Below are positions 11,301 through 20,815 of a stretch of 64,000 bases of DNA, piece by piece. The DNA comes from Lucinisca nassula (Eukaryota; Mollusca; Bivalvia; Lucinida; Lucinidae): positions 168,256,652-168,320,651 of the forward strand of contig OY757012.1 of the NCBI GenBank assembly GCA_963580285.1, read 5' to 3'. The notes beneath the pieces are model-generated. The model was not told the origin of the DNA and did no database searches. It was given only the letters and a program-made list of their open reading frames with translations. The position numbers were made by a program, and so were the translations under genes. The stretch's first letter is position 1; the number at the start of each line of letters is the position of its first letter.

Positions 11301-11554
11301 AGTTCTAAACTGATTATTAATTTCTGACCACCGGAAGTCGAGATATAAGGATTAACGCACCACTACCCCAATATCCCGGACATATCAAATTCAAAAATGG
11401 ACCCTTAAAATGTTAAAAATGAAAAATAATTTCGAATAATCTTAAAATTTGACAGAATGAAGCTTAAAATTTTATTAGATACTAACTTTGATATTAGGGA
11501 TAACGCACCACTACCCCCGATTTTCCGGACATTTCCCGGACATTAGTGTTCGCC

Positions 11555-11666
11555 GTGGAATAGTCTTCCTTCCTCTTGTATGATTGTGAATGATGTCATT
11601 TGACATGTCACCAGTAAAAATTCTGATTTTTGTCTGTGGTAAATGCCAAAACTGCAGAGGAATTCA
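11555..11666 (+). pseudogene. LINE copy 2, segment 2
   Basis: It continues the LINE C-terminal coding region (GGAATAGTCTTCC ... AAATGCCAAAACTGCAGAGG), matching the complement of 13739-13800. Part of it (about 11575-11640) is diverged. It ends at the hAT-like insertion after GGAATTCA. Confidence 0.8.
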
Positions 11667-12797
11667 CAAAGTTGGCAAAAAGCCGGTCAATACTCATATT
11701 GACCGGGCCGGTGGTTAAAACCGGTCAATACTGGTCAATACTGGTCGATTGGTGGTTGATTAAATCACTGGAGTATATACCTCTGTCCTGTTGCTAAACT
11801 GGTCTTAAAAGCTTTCCCCCTACATCATGTACATGATGTTAGACTATATTTTCATCACTGAACAAGACAAAATAGTTTTTATTAATAACAGTAATTATTT
11901 GAGGTATCTTTTATTTCATCAAAAGTCAAAAGACATTATTGCTGGTTGATTGACTCACTGAACAGTAGACAGGCCTGTTCTTTTCAATCAAACAATCTTT
12001 ATAATTATTCTTTTTTCCTTTATAGGTTAGATTGATTGTTCATATTTTGATTTACAGGAATATGAATAAGCTGAATGTATCATGGACTTGAAGGATTTAT
12101 GAAAGGTCCTTTATTTATTAACCAAACAATATTTGAAGATTCAATGATGTCTTTGAATATTTAAAAGTATCTGCAACACCTGTAAATTGCTGTGAAAACA
12201 GACTAACCCAAGTCATAGCAGTGGGTGTGGCAAAGATCTGATTGCTAAATTGACCAATATTACATGTCCCTAATAGGGGTATTATAAACTGACACCAGGC
12301 TTTATTCATAATGTGTGAAATTTTGATTTATATGAAATATGCACAATCTTATCATCAAGCTATTACTGAAGGTGTCAAAAATGAATGAAACCTAAAGACC
12401 CAGTTTGGAACTTCTTCACTATTTTGGAAGATAACAAAAAAAAAACAACAACAAAAAAAAACAGTGCAAGGTGTTGAAGTTTGTGCTAAGATCTTAAGAC
12501 TGAGGAGTCATAGACAAAAATTCCTAGGGCTAAAAAAGCCAGAAAGTATTGCTAAGAGGCCACTTGAAGAAATAACATCTGAACCTGAAACTCTATCAAA
12601 TGATCAGCCTCCAGCAAAGAGAGTAAAACTTCAAAATAGTTTCAGTAGCTTTGCTTTTTTAACACTAAAATTACTCAGTTGACCACTCAATATTTCAATC
12701 GACCAGTATTGACCACTTTGGGAGTATTGACCGGGACAGTTTTAACCGGTTAAAACCACCGGTTAAAACCACCCCCGGTTTTGACCGCCCAACCTTG
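11667..12797. mobile_element. hAT-like element F inserted in the LINE
   Basis: Flanked by a perfect 8-bp duplication GGAATTCA (11659-11666 and 12798-12805). The intact LINE at 13723 shows the unoccupied site. The ends are CAAAGTTGG and the complement of CAAGGTTGG, close to the hAT pattern. The subterminal regions are arrays of CCGGTCAATACTGG-like words on the left and the inverse (CCAGTATTGACC, TTAACCGG) on the right. The interior is AT-rich with one 72-codon ORF (12464-12682). Confidence 0.8.
12464..12682 (+). CDS. Small ORF inside hAT-like element F (uncertain)
   Basis: A 72-codon frame in the right half of the element. It contains a basic stretch PPAKRVKLQ, resembling the monopartite nuclear localisation signal of c-Myc (PAAKRVKLD), preceded by KRPLEEITSEPETLS. 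The start is uncertain because the frame follows an A-rich tract. It could be a remnant of the element's own transposase N-terminus, a captured host exon, or chance. No family recognised. Confidence 0.25.
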   Translation: MQGVEVCAKILRLRSHRQKFLGLKKPESIAKRPLEEITSEPETLSNDQPPAKRVKLQNSFSSFAFLTLKLLS

Positions 12798-13062
12798 GGA
12801 ATTCAAGGCCCACATGGTCATAGTCGGTAAATAGCTCCTAGCTAATGTTCTCTCGTTATGTTAAAACCGACTCAAAATAAAGATTCTTGTATCTTGTACC
12901 CAGAGGTATGCGCTTTAGTATACCTCTGTAAGCAGGTTTTAACTAGTTTTGAGAACTAAGCCAGTGATATATTTTGCTAAATTCTAAATTTAGCGCACAC
13001 CTGACTGAGGTAATGGTCAAGTATGACCGACTCAGTATATGAAGATAAATAGAAGATAAATA
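12798..13062 (+). mobile_element. LINE copy 2, segment 3 (3' UTR and tail)
   Basis: The LINE resumes with ATTCAAGGCCCACATGGT and runs through the 3' UTR to the conserved tail (GAGGTAATGGTCAAG, GACCGACTCAGTATATG). It ends in a short GATAAATAGAAGATAAAT tail, a degenerate version of the GATA-type tail of the family. Confidence 0.75.
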
Positions 13063-13084
13063 CTCTTCTGAAAAAATCTAGATT

Positions 13085-13235
13085 TAATAAAATCTGGCCG
13101 AAACAATACCAGACAAAACATCTAGCTCAGACAGGCCAAAATGACTTAACTCAAGATTTTCGGCCGAAACGTCCCAAGCCGATACGATCCGGCCGAAACG
13201 ACTAGGGACCGAAACGGCCCGGATACTATGCCCTC
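13085..13235. mobile_element. Isolated terminus of family B element
   Basis: Repeats of GGCCGAAACG / CCGAAACGACTAGG ending GGCCCGGATAC match the right terminus of element B at 63000-63108 (CCGAAACGACCCAGG ... CCCGGATTC). No matching left terminus is nearby. Confidence 0.45.
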
Positions 13236-13239
13236 CATC

Positions 13240-13518
13240 AATGGGTCAAAACCGACTAGGTCAGAACGTCTAATCACAGAGCCGTCAAAAAGAAAACAAT
13301 AATAAGTTAATACATTCATGAACAATATATTTTACAAAAGTATATCTGATAAATTACGTGATAAAACATTTCTGTAATTTCAACTCGATAACTGTGGTGT
13401 CGTACTTTATTGTCATCCCGGGACATCGCGTACGCTGATATATATTTGACGGTACCACCGCAAAATACGGGACCACACAACTGTTACCGAAAAGCACAGA
13501 CACACCGAAAAGTACAGA
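13240..13518. other. No gene; small repeat cluster near 13470-13510
   Basis: Contains ACCGAAAAGCACAGACAC followed by ACCGAAAAGTACAG, a two-copy motif resembling the terminal arrays of element G. Otherwise AT-rich DNA without recognised content. Confidence 0.35.
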
Positions 13519-15997
13519 ACCACCTTAATCTATCTATCTTCATCTATCTTCATATACTGAGTCGGTCAAACTTGGCCATTACCTCAGTTGGGTGGTGCGC
13601 TAAATTTAGAATTTAGCAAAAAAAAACAAAAAACAAACAAACACACCCACTGGATGAGTTCTTAAAACTATTTACAATCTGCTTTCAGAGGTGTACTAAA
13701 ACGTACACCTCTGGATCCCAATCTACACCATGCGGGCTTTGAACTCCTCTGCAGTTTTGGCATTTACCACAGAGGAGGGAAGACTATTCCACTGAGGAAT
13801 AGTTCTAGGGAAGAAAGAATTCTTCAGGGCATCACTATAGGCCTGGTACCTACGATATTGACTGTTGTTTAGTTTTGATGCCCTTGTTTGAGTTGAAGTA
13901 GTCACAGGGGTCAAGTATTTATCTTTATTAAGAGACACTGTGTCAGAGTGTATCTTATAAAAGAAGGTTAAAGCGGACTGCTCGCGACGGGCCTCCAAGG
14001 ATGGCCACTCCAGCTCATCGAGCATATCACCAACACTGCTTCTGTTCCGCCATCGCCTGCAGGTCCATCGGGCAGCCGTCCTCTGAACCTTCTCAACCTG
14101 CTGAACCTGAGTTTTAACATGGGGATGCCAAACAGGTGATGCATACTCTAATTGAGGTCTAACCAAGGTTTTGTATGCAACACCCTTTGTCTGCCTAGGT
14201 GCAAAAGCCAAATTACGTCTAAGAAACCCTAATGTCCTAGTTGCTTTAGAGGTAATCTCAGAAATATGTTGACCCCAATCAAGATTATCAGTAATGGTGA
14301 TACCAAGATATTTTGCGGATTGGACATGTTCCAAAGTATGCTGATGTAATGAGTAGTTGAATTTAATCTGCTTGTCTGGAGGGTGCCGTGACACCCTCAT
14401 TGAATGACATTTGGCCACATTGAACTTCATTTGCCAATCGGCCTCCCAACGTGCTAGGCAATCCAGGTCATCTTGTAAGATAAGACAGTCAGAAGTAGTA
14501 TATATGTTCCTATACAAAACACAATCATCAGCAAACAAGCGAACAGATGACCTGATATTATCAGGAAGATCGTTAATAAATATCAAGAAAAGGACCGGTC
14601 CAAGTACCGAACCTTGTGGGACACCGGACAAAACAGGGACTGGATCCGACGCTTGGCCGTCAAGTACAACTTGTTGAGTGCGTCCAGAGAGCCATGAGCT
14701 AACCCACTTAAGTGTGGATCCTCTAATCCCATAATGATCTAGTTTGTACAATAGCCTCCTGTGAGGTACCTTGTCGAAGGCCTTGGCAAAATCCATGATA
14801 ATCATGTCAGTCTGTTTGTGGCCACGATTAATGGCCCCATCCAGATTGCTCACTATGTCATGGTAGAACTGAACTAATTGAGTTTCACAAGACCTTCGAC
14901 TTCGGAAACCATGCTGGCAGTCAGCAAGAATGCTTTCAAAGGCTAGGTGCTTGTTAATGTTGCTAACTAATATATGCTCCAGGGTTTTGCAACAGATGCA
15001 TGTGAGCGACACCGGTCTGTAATTCGCAGCATCATATTTTTCTCCTTTCTTAAAGACCGGGGTTACGTTTGCTTGTCGCCAGTCATCTGGTACAGTGCCC
15101 CGAGCAAGTGATTCATTGAAAATAAAGGCCAGCAGGGGAGATATTTCAGCACTACATTCCTTAAGCACCCTGGCATGCAGACCGTCAGGCCCAGATGCCT
15201 TATGTATGTTGAGCTTGTCCAACAGTTTTGCGACCCCTTTGGGGTCAACTGTTATGTCCCCCATAGAGGGGAACGGACTTGTACCTTTTGATGGTAGCTC
15301 ACCGTCAGCTTCACGTGTAAACGCCGATTGAAACTGCTTATTACATATATTTGCCTTTTCGCGCGATTCAGTTTTCAAAATTCCATTTTCCCTAAGTGAA
15401 GTGATCCCAAATGACTCTTTTTTCAGGGACTTTACAAATGACCAAAATTTCTTAACTTTTCCATTCTTCTGGGGGCCCTCGGGATCAATATTTTCATCAT
15501 CAAAGGTAAAGATGCTGGAAACATGCTTCCAATATGCATCTCTAATTACCTTTTGTACATGTGCTCTGAACCTTTTGTAATGGTTCTTCACGTCGGGATT
15601 GCTAGACTTACGAGCACGAAAGTACATTCTGTCACGTCTTCTGATTAGGTGTTTGATCGTGTTATCGATCCATGGTACACTATGCTTTGTTTTGGTCATT
15701 TTTATTGGTATGTACCTTTCCATGGCCGTCGTAAGTTCGGTCTTAAAACTGACCCACAAGTCATTTACTGACATGCGAGAGAGGTCAGAGGAAAGGAAGG
15801 AATCCTTAAATCGCGCCATATGGTCTCGCAGACCATCCATATCCGCACGCTTATATAAATTTATTTTACGCGGGACCTGTCGGATTCGCTTTGCTTTTAT
15901 GTCATACTCAATATAAACTATATCATGATCGGCCTTGCCGATCGGGGGCATCCCTTTGACACGACTAACTAACCTTAAAAATGAATCAAAGTGATAC
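13519..15997 (-). mobile_element. 5'-truncated LINE, main copy (L1)
   Basis: A non-LTR retrotransposon read on the minus strand. It ends with a conserved 3' tail (AATGGCCAAGTTTGACC, GACTCAGTATATGAAG) and a short GATAGAT microsatellite tail (about 13519-13550). The coding part is a single uninterrupted frame that begins inside the endonuclease domain. Upstream of about 15997 the frame meets a stop and the LINE sequence is lost, as expected for 5' truncation during target-primed insertion. Other fragments of the family are at 8355-13062, 34685-36632 and 36825-37360. Confidence 0.85.
13723..15951 (-). CDS. Non-LTR retrotransposon reverse transcriptase (endonuclease-truncated)
   Basis: The 742-residue product copies element RNA into DNA at a nicked target. 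Residues 1-25 include ADHDIVYIEYD, the last conserved motif of an AP-type endonuclease domain, so most of the endonuclease is missing. Reverse-transcriptase motifs follow in order: KASGPDGLHA (251-260), NYRPVSLT (310-317), QHGFRSRRSC (346-355), MDFAKAFDKV (386-395, first catalytic Asp), SGVPQGSVLGP (442-452) and the catalytic FADD (473-476). The C-terminal part has a KYLGITI motif (547-553), a basic RTAARWTCRRWRNRSS segment (624-639) and a conserved TIPQWNSLPS end. The start at 15951 is the first Met; the frame is open upstream for about 14 codons (to residues reading DSFLRLVSRVKG). No frameshift or stop breaks the RT. Jockey/CR1-like overall; the exact clade needs a tree. Confidence 0.9.
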   Translation of the reverse strand: MPPIGKADHDIVYIEYDIKAKRIRQVPRKINLYKRADMDGLRDHMARFKDSFLSSDLSRMSVNDLWVSFKTELTTAMERYIPIKMTKTKHSVPWIDNTIKHLIRRRDRMYFRARKSSNPDVKNHYKRFRAHVQKVIRDAYWKHVSSIFTFDDENIDPEGPQKNGKVKKFWSFVKSLKKESFGITSLRENGILKTESREKANICNKQFQSAFTREADGELPSKGTSPFPSMGDITVDPKGVAKLLDKLNIHKASGPDGLHARVLKECSAEISPLLAFIFNESLARGTVPDDWRQANVTPVFKKGEKYDAANYRPVSLTCICCKTLEHILVSNINKHLAFESILADCQHGFRSRRSCETQLVQFYHDIVSNLDGAINRGHKQTDMIIMDFAKAFDKVPHRRLLYKLDHYGIRGSTLKWVSSWLSGRTQQVVLDGQASDPVPVLSGVPQGSVLGPVLFLIFINDLPDNIRSSVRLFADDCVLYRNIYTTSDCLILQDDLDCLARWEADWQMKFNVAKCHSMRVSRHPPDKQIKFNYSLHQHTLEHVQSAKYLGITITDNLDWGQHISEITSKATRTLGFLRRNLAFAPRQTKGVAYKTLVRPQLEYASPVWHPHVKTQVQQVEKVQRTAARWTCRRWRNRSSVGDMLDELEWPSLEARREQSALTFFYKIHSDTVSLNKDKYLTPVTTSTQTRASKLNNSQYRRYQAYSDALKNSFFPRTIPQWNSLPSSVVNAKTAEEFKARMV

Positions 15998-15999
15998 TA

Positions 16000-16306
16000 A
16001 ATTACATACATCTTTTCAAGGCACAGTTTTGCAGTTGTCACATTTCACTATATCATCCGATTGGGACGATGGCGGCTAAGTAGCGGTAGAAAAAAATCAA
16101 GAGTTGACTTCCCTTAATTTTGAATGCTGAAAGGGGCAGACGTCCTAGAGTTGTCATTCATGAAACGTGTATCACTGTTGTTCAACAAGTCAAAAATGTA
16201 AACGATAGTTTTGTTTTTATCGTCCCCATCAACACTATTATGTCATTTTGGAGGCGTTGCTTTCTGTTTTGTGTTCGGACCCAATATGCACGGACTAGTA
16301 ACTGAA
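16000..16306. other. No recognised feature
   Basis: Short stretch between the LINE and a SINE. AAGAGTTGACTTCCCTTAAT resembles a dispersed repeat word also seen in the HINE-c unit, but no boundary can be set. Confidence 0.3.
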
Positions 16307-16344
16307 AGGAGCGTGACAGCTCAGTGGTTAGTGCACTTGCCTCT
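16307..16344 (+). mobile_element. SINE1 copy b, head (split)
   Basis: GGAGCGTGACAGCTCAGTGG is the tRNA-like head of SINE1, as in the copy at 19703. It stops after CTTGCCTCT, where element G begins, and resumes at 18554. Confidence 0.75.
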
Positions 16345-17216
16345 CGGTGCATGCATTTACCGGAAAGCACCAAAATACCGGAAAGCAAACCAAAAATACC
16401 GGAAAGCACATATAAATACCAAAAAGCACTTATATATACTGGAAAACGTTAGAAAATTGTATTTAAATGCAATATATAACATATCTGGAACAGTTATGGT
16501 TGCTCTCTGGACTTATAAATTGCGATTTTATTGCAATGGTAAGCATGCCCCACCCGAACATGAATAAGAAAAAATATATCACAATTTTTAATCTTATTAT
16601 TATTATTATATTTTTATTTATTTGTATAGACGTGTTTTCGTAATGATTTGCGAAGTCTGATCTGAAGTCAAATCAAGTGACAGAAATCATCCATTGCTAC
16701 GGGTCTGATCAGTCATACAGCTAATTAAAGAGAAGAAATTGTCGTGCTCCGGCTCATAAACCCTTGATTGTTGATTAACGAATGAATATACCACATTTAG
16801 ATAATCGGATCAATTGTTGGCACGTGCCTTATGTCATTTATCCCTTTAACATGCCAATCAAAACAATTGTTGTCTGCTGTTTACTTTCAAAGTTGCAAAC
16901 AGTGCGGTTCCAGATCAGACGGCTCCTCTAAAAATAATAGTGATTTTTGTGCGCAAAAATATAAATGAAGATGAAATATATATGTTTAACATTGACCCAA
17001 ATATGAGTGAAATAAGATCAAGCCAGTCATAAAAGAAAATACTATCTTTCCCTTCTTCGTCCTAAAATCTTGTGGGTACTCGTTATAACCGTCTCAATGA
17101 GACTTTCTTACCAATAGACATTAAGATAACACAAACGTGCGACAAAGTGCATTTTTCACATCTCCAAAATAGCTACTTTTCTTATGAAAACTAGGAATGA
17201 AATTTTTTCCTATTAA

Positions 17217-17290
17217 AACGTCGTGGTGCTCGTTAGAACCGCCCCTTTGAGACGGTTATAAGGAGTACCCACAACCTTTGCCTCAGAACG
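17217..17290. repeat. Family M hairpin, decayed
   Basis: GTGCTCGTTAGAACCGCCCC faces a degenerate complement ending GAGTACCCACAACC. A related half lies at about 17062-17115. Confidence 0.5.
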
Positions 17291-17645
17291 GAAATACGTA
17301 TAGTATTGTTTACCCAAATTTTCTCTATATAAGTGGGGTTTAGTGGGTGTTCATTTCACGGACCTGATCACGTGATGCGACACATTAGGATAGGGAAACC
17401 TGAAAACACACAGCATCACGAAAACACGCCTATATAATTTTGACCCCATTGAAACCCTGTTTTATATTAAAAAAAAACTTGGGTTTGCTTGGGTAAACCT
17501 TATATTTCTTAATTTTGCTCTAAAATATAGAGTGTTCTAACGTGTACTTTTCAATATAATAAAGATGAATACTGCTTCTATAATGCATGTAGCATCACTT
17601 TAACATGTCATTGTCATTGCATTGTACCTAGACATTGTTTTCAAA

Positions 17646-17770
17646 GGGTCTCGGCGGCCTAGTGGTTAGGAGCGCTGACTCTTTCTCAATAGGTCGCTCA
17701 TCAATGTGGTTCGCGCCCCCGCTCAGTTCACTTGTGGCAAGAGACAAGTTCTGTTTGGTTATTCTCTGAG
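17646..17770 (+). mobile_element. tRNA-derived SINE head, third family
   Basis: GTCTCGGCGGCCTAGTGG and GTTAGGAGCGC form an A-box-like head, followed by a weak B-box (GTGGTTCGCGCCCCC). A decayed relative may lie at 48290-48400. The copy continues into non-tRNA sequence, so it is not a tRNA gene. Confidence 0.4.
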
Positions 17771-18219
17771 TTACACTCGCTTAATTGGTGGTTCGCATCC
17801 CGCTCAAAAAACATGTGTGAAAGACAAGTTTTGCCTGATTTTCTCCTGGTTCTCCCATTTTTGCCAACCCAAACGATCGGCTCGATATATGTGAAAATCT
17901 TGAAAGGGCTATATAGCCCCCACCACCCGCTAAACAGCTTAATATTCATGTGAATTGTTGAACAGACGTGTTATACACAGTATTTAGTCAGAGACACTAC
18001 CCCCGCTCTAGCAATGAAAACACTGGTAAACCTTACATGGTCACTTGGTGGTGGTCTCCGAATAGACACCCTTTGTTGAACTAACGTCAAGACGACATTA
18101 TTTAACCAATGTATTCCGAGCGGTCTGGTTCAAGTTCTTTAAACTGCACATAACACTCTCAAACGGTTGCTGCAGTGTTTGAAGATATATCTATATAAAT
18201 CTGAAGTGTATGCAATATA

Positions 18220-18244
18220 CAGATATATAGATAGATAGATAGAT

Positions 18245-18302
<58 letters not shown>
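18220..18302. repeat. GATA microsatellite
   Basis: About 18 copies of the tetranucleotide GATA with one interruption. Confidence 0.95.
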
Positions 18303-18553
18303 TAGCAGGGTGTAATTCTTGAAACTTGCATGTCATTCTGACAATACCCTAGGGGATTAGAGATAAATATTTAAGTTTTTTAGGTAAAATTATCAATATA
18401 AATCTAATACATAGGCCTAAATTACATTTTTAACATGTTCCTCCGCTGAAAAAAAAAACAAGTACAAAGTGCTTTTTGGTATTTATATGTGCTTTCCGGT
18501 ATTTTGGTTTGCTTTCCGGTATTTTGGTGCTTTCCGGTAAATGTATGCACCCC

Positions 18554-18862
18554 CTTGCCTCTGATGCTAGAGATCCAGGGTTCGATCCCCGACAGCGGCG
18601 ATAAAATTTCGGTGTCCGAACACGCTCCATTGGCATCATTTGCAGGGATGAATGTAATAAAGTGCACCGTTCTTCGGATCGGGGCGTTAACTGGAGGCTC
18701 CCTGTGTAGGAAGAACCATCCCCTGTGTAGGTTAAAGATCCCTACAGTAATTACACGATTACTGTGTAGGCTTTCATCTAGCAAACCTGGAGTGTATGTA
18801 ATGTAAATCTGCGGTAATGTTCAAATGTGACCGACGCATGATCAGTAGAAAGAAAGAAAGAG
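18554..18862 (+). mobile_element. SINE1 copy b, body and tail
   Basis: It continues from the duplication with GATGCTAGAGATCCAGG and GGTTCGATCCCC (B-box). It then runs collinear with the copy at 19703-20040 to a tail GGTAATGTTCAAATGTGACC followed by AGAAAGAAAGAAAG. The ORFs here are SINE shadows. Confidence 0.8.
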
Positions 18863-19019
18863 TTGAAAAAATATGTTGTCGTGTCTTGATCATACAGCCA
18901 TTTTCTGAATCTAAATCTGCCGAATACTCCAAACACCTCCTGTAAAGTATTATATGGAGTGCGGTGCATGCAAAAATAGCCAGAAACAAAACAAAACGTT
19001 TTGAGAAACAATCCACTAT

Positions 19020-19440
19020 CAAAAATGTATGTGGAATTTAGAATTTATTTGGACTGTGAAATCAGCATAACAGTATGTATGTATGTTTATTAATTATAGT
19101 CAATGAAATTCAATGAAAATTACTTAAATCAGTAATTAAATGTTAGTTGTCAAATTTGAAACAATGTGGTTGAAAAAAGTTTGATAGTGTATTGGTTGAA
19201 ATTGAATTGAAAGTACCTTAAAGCCTCTAAAGACGAATGTATGCCAAATGTGCAGAAAATACTTAAAATAGGTGCCTAGGTTTCTCGTTAAGTTTACAAA
19301 ACTGTTACAAGTTTCATTAAAATGATGTTACATTTCTACAAGCAATACATTCAACTATTGCTTTTTAAGGATATAATAATACACTTTCGTTGAAATAAGG
19401 TATATTTGAGGCAATGAAACTGTATCTTGCAAAACAAATG
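19020..19440. other. No recognised feature
   Basis: AT-rich DNA with no recognisable repeat or coding content. Confidence 0.4.
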
Positions 19441-19564
19441 CAATGCTCAGCCACGCTCAACCACGACAGCATTTTCCGATTAATAGCGTCACTTGCTGTG
19501 TAGTGACTAGTCCGTGAATGTTGTGTCCGTGGTTTTGTGAGACTTTTTCCCGAAATTGAAATAA

Positions 19565-19690
19565 AATGACATCAAGCCCTCCCGCCCAATGGATATGCAT
19601 GGACGGCCGACTTGTTCCACTTTTCTTGGACAGGCTTAGACCTTCAAAGCGGTTTACCAGTATTCTTGTGTGGTCCATTTCAGGTCCGAA
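19565..19690 (-). mobile_element. SINE P fragment
   Basis: Contains CAAGCCCTCCCGCCCAATGG and TTCAAAGCGGTTTACCAGTA, internal P sequence on the minus strand. Truncated next to a SINE1 copy. Confidence 0.6.
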
Positions 19691-19702
19691 GTGGTCCGAA
19701 GG

Positions 19703-20040
19703 AGTGTGATAGCTCAGTGGTTAGTGCACTTGCCTCTGATGCTATAGAGGCCCCCGGTTCGATCCCCAGAGGCGGTGATTATTTCGGTGTCCGATCACGC
19801 TCCATTGGCATCATTTGCAGGGATGAATGCCAAAAGGTGCACCGTCCTTCGGATCGGAACGTTAACTGGAGGCCCTCTTAGCAGGAAGTCATCTCGTGTG
19901 CAGGTTAAAGACCGCTACCGTAACTACATGGTTACTGTGTAGGCTTTCAACCCTGCAACCCGGAGAGTATGTAATGTACACCTGCGAGTAATGGTCAAAT
20001 GTGACCGATCCAGTATAAGTAGAAAGAGAGAAAGAAAGCT
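19703..20040 (+). mobile_element. SINE1 copy a, complete
   Basis: A tRNA-derived SINE. The head GATAGCTCAGTGGTTAGTGC (A-box) and GGTTCGATCCCC (B-box) can serve as an internal RNA polymerase III promoter. The body includes ATTGGCATCATTTGCAGGG. The 3' tail GAGTAATGGTCAAATGTG and CCGATCCAGTATAAG resembles the 3' end of the LINE at 13519, followed by an AGAAAGAGAGAAAG simple repeat. Inferred to be mobilised by that LINE. Confidence 0.75.
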
Positions 20041-20299
20041 GTGTATGGAATCACCATGCATCGCGATCTATTTCTCCAAGCCCCAATTGGCGGAAATACC
20101 AGTAAACGAGGTTTTGTCGGTTCTACAACAACAACTACAGGATCCATGACGACAGCACACGGAAATAAGCGACAACAGCCGAACTACAATCGCACCACCT
20201 CTGACAACTGACCGCCCCATGAATATTCATTACACTTGCTACGACCAACTCACCACTCACTCTCCAGCCGTCTAGCCTACAAGACGTTCTAAACCTATT

Positions 20300-20681
20300 A
20301 GTTTAGTTTAATCATATTTTATTGCATATAATAATAAGCAACGGGGTTGGGCCACAAGTTCTCTCAACATTAGTTACGGCCCTTCCCCTACAGTTACATA
20401 CACAGTTTCATTAAGCACGTGGTAAAAGCAAACACACAATAAAGAAAAAAACATATGTTGAAGTAAATACATAAATAAATAAACAAATAAATAGATAAGA
20501 TAAATAAATAAAAATGGTATTGTCGAGAGAATCTGTTAGTCGTGGTAGCCGTACATAAGAGGAAACAGGTAAACATCAACAGATGGATGATTTGGTTACA
20601 TTAAGAATTATTAAATCGTTTTGTGTCTTTAATGAAAAAAAAACACAAAACGATTTAATAATTCTTAATGTAACCAAATCA
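20300..20681 (-). mobile_element. 5'-truncated retroposon with 5'-end hairpin
   Basis: Flanked by a 12-bp duplication TCTAAACCTATT (20288-20299 and 20682-20693). Read on the minus strand, the 3' end is GCAATAAAATATGATTAAAC, typical of a LINE 3' tail. The 5' end consists of a perfect inverted duplication (20586-20683) whose outer base pairs coincide with the insertion boundary. No coding sequence. Confidence 0.65.
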
Positions 20682-20683
20682 TC
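20586..20683. repeat. Perfect 41-bp hairpin
   Basis: The left arm 20586-20626 starts GATGATTTGGTTACATT. The right arm 20643-20683 is its exact complement. The loop is 16 nt and A-rich. It lies at the 5' end of the truncated retroposon. Confidence 0.95.
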
Positions 20684-20693
20684 TAAACCTATT

Positions 20694-20815
20694 CAGGACA
20701 GGCTTAAGGTAGATCCTCTAAGCGGTTTACCAGTACTCGTGTGCGCGTCAGCATTGCGTGGAAGCATCATGCAGCCCACCTATTTCTTCAAGCCCGGTGG
20801 GCAGGGGCTGCAAAA
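20694..20815 (-). mobile_element. SINE P, 5' half
   Basis: CAGGCTTAAGGTAGATCCTC, AGCGGTTTACCAGTACTCG and TTTCTTCAAGCCCGGTGGG are the 5' half of P on the minus strand. Confidence 0.75.

Larger units (their letters stand above)
8508..11554. mobile_element. Foldback-type TIR element T1 inserted in the LINE
   Basis: Flanked by the 9-bp duplication GTGGAATAG (8499-8507 and 11555-11563). The ends are GGTGTACACTAATGTCC and the complement of GGCGAACACTAATGTCC. The left side carries about 3.5 tandem units of 187 bp (about 8520-9170), and a decayed inverted version occupies about 11320-11554. Further in, direct copies of a GCCTAGCGTCCC-containing repeat (9330-9530) face inverted copies at 10560-11300. 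No transposase seen. The 9-bp duplication and G-rich ends suggest a Mutator-like or hAT-like group. Confidence 0.8.
16345..18553. mobile_element. TIR element G with CCGGAAAGC terminal array
   Basis: Flanked by the exact 9-bp duplication CTTGCCTCT (16336-16344 and 18554-18562) within one SINE. Inverted ends GGTGCATGCATTTACCGG and GGTGCATACATTTACCGG lead into three or four repeats of ACCGGAAAGCACCAAA-like words, mirrored on the right. The interior holds family M half-elements (about 17060-17290 and 17400-17490), a tRNA-like SINE near 17650 and a GATA microsatellite. No transposase seen. Confidence 0.8.

Noticed and set aside
20586..20683. microRNA precursor
   Set aside because: The stem is perfectly paired over 41 bp, unlike typical animal precursors, and it sits exactly at a retroposon insertion edge.
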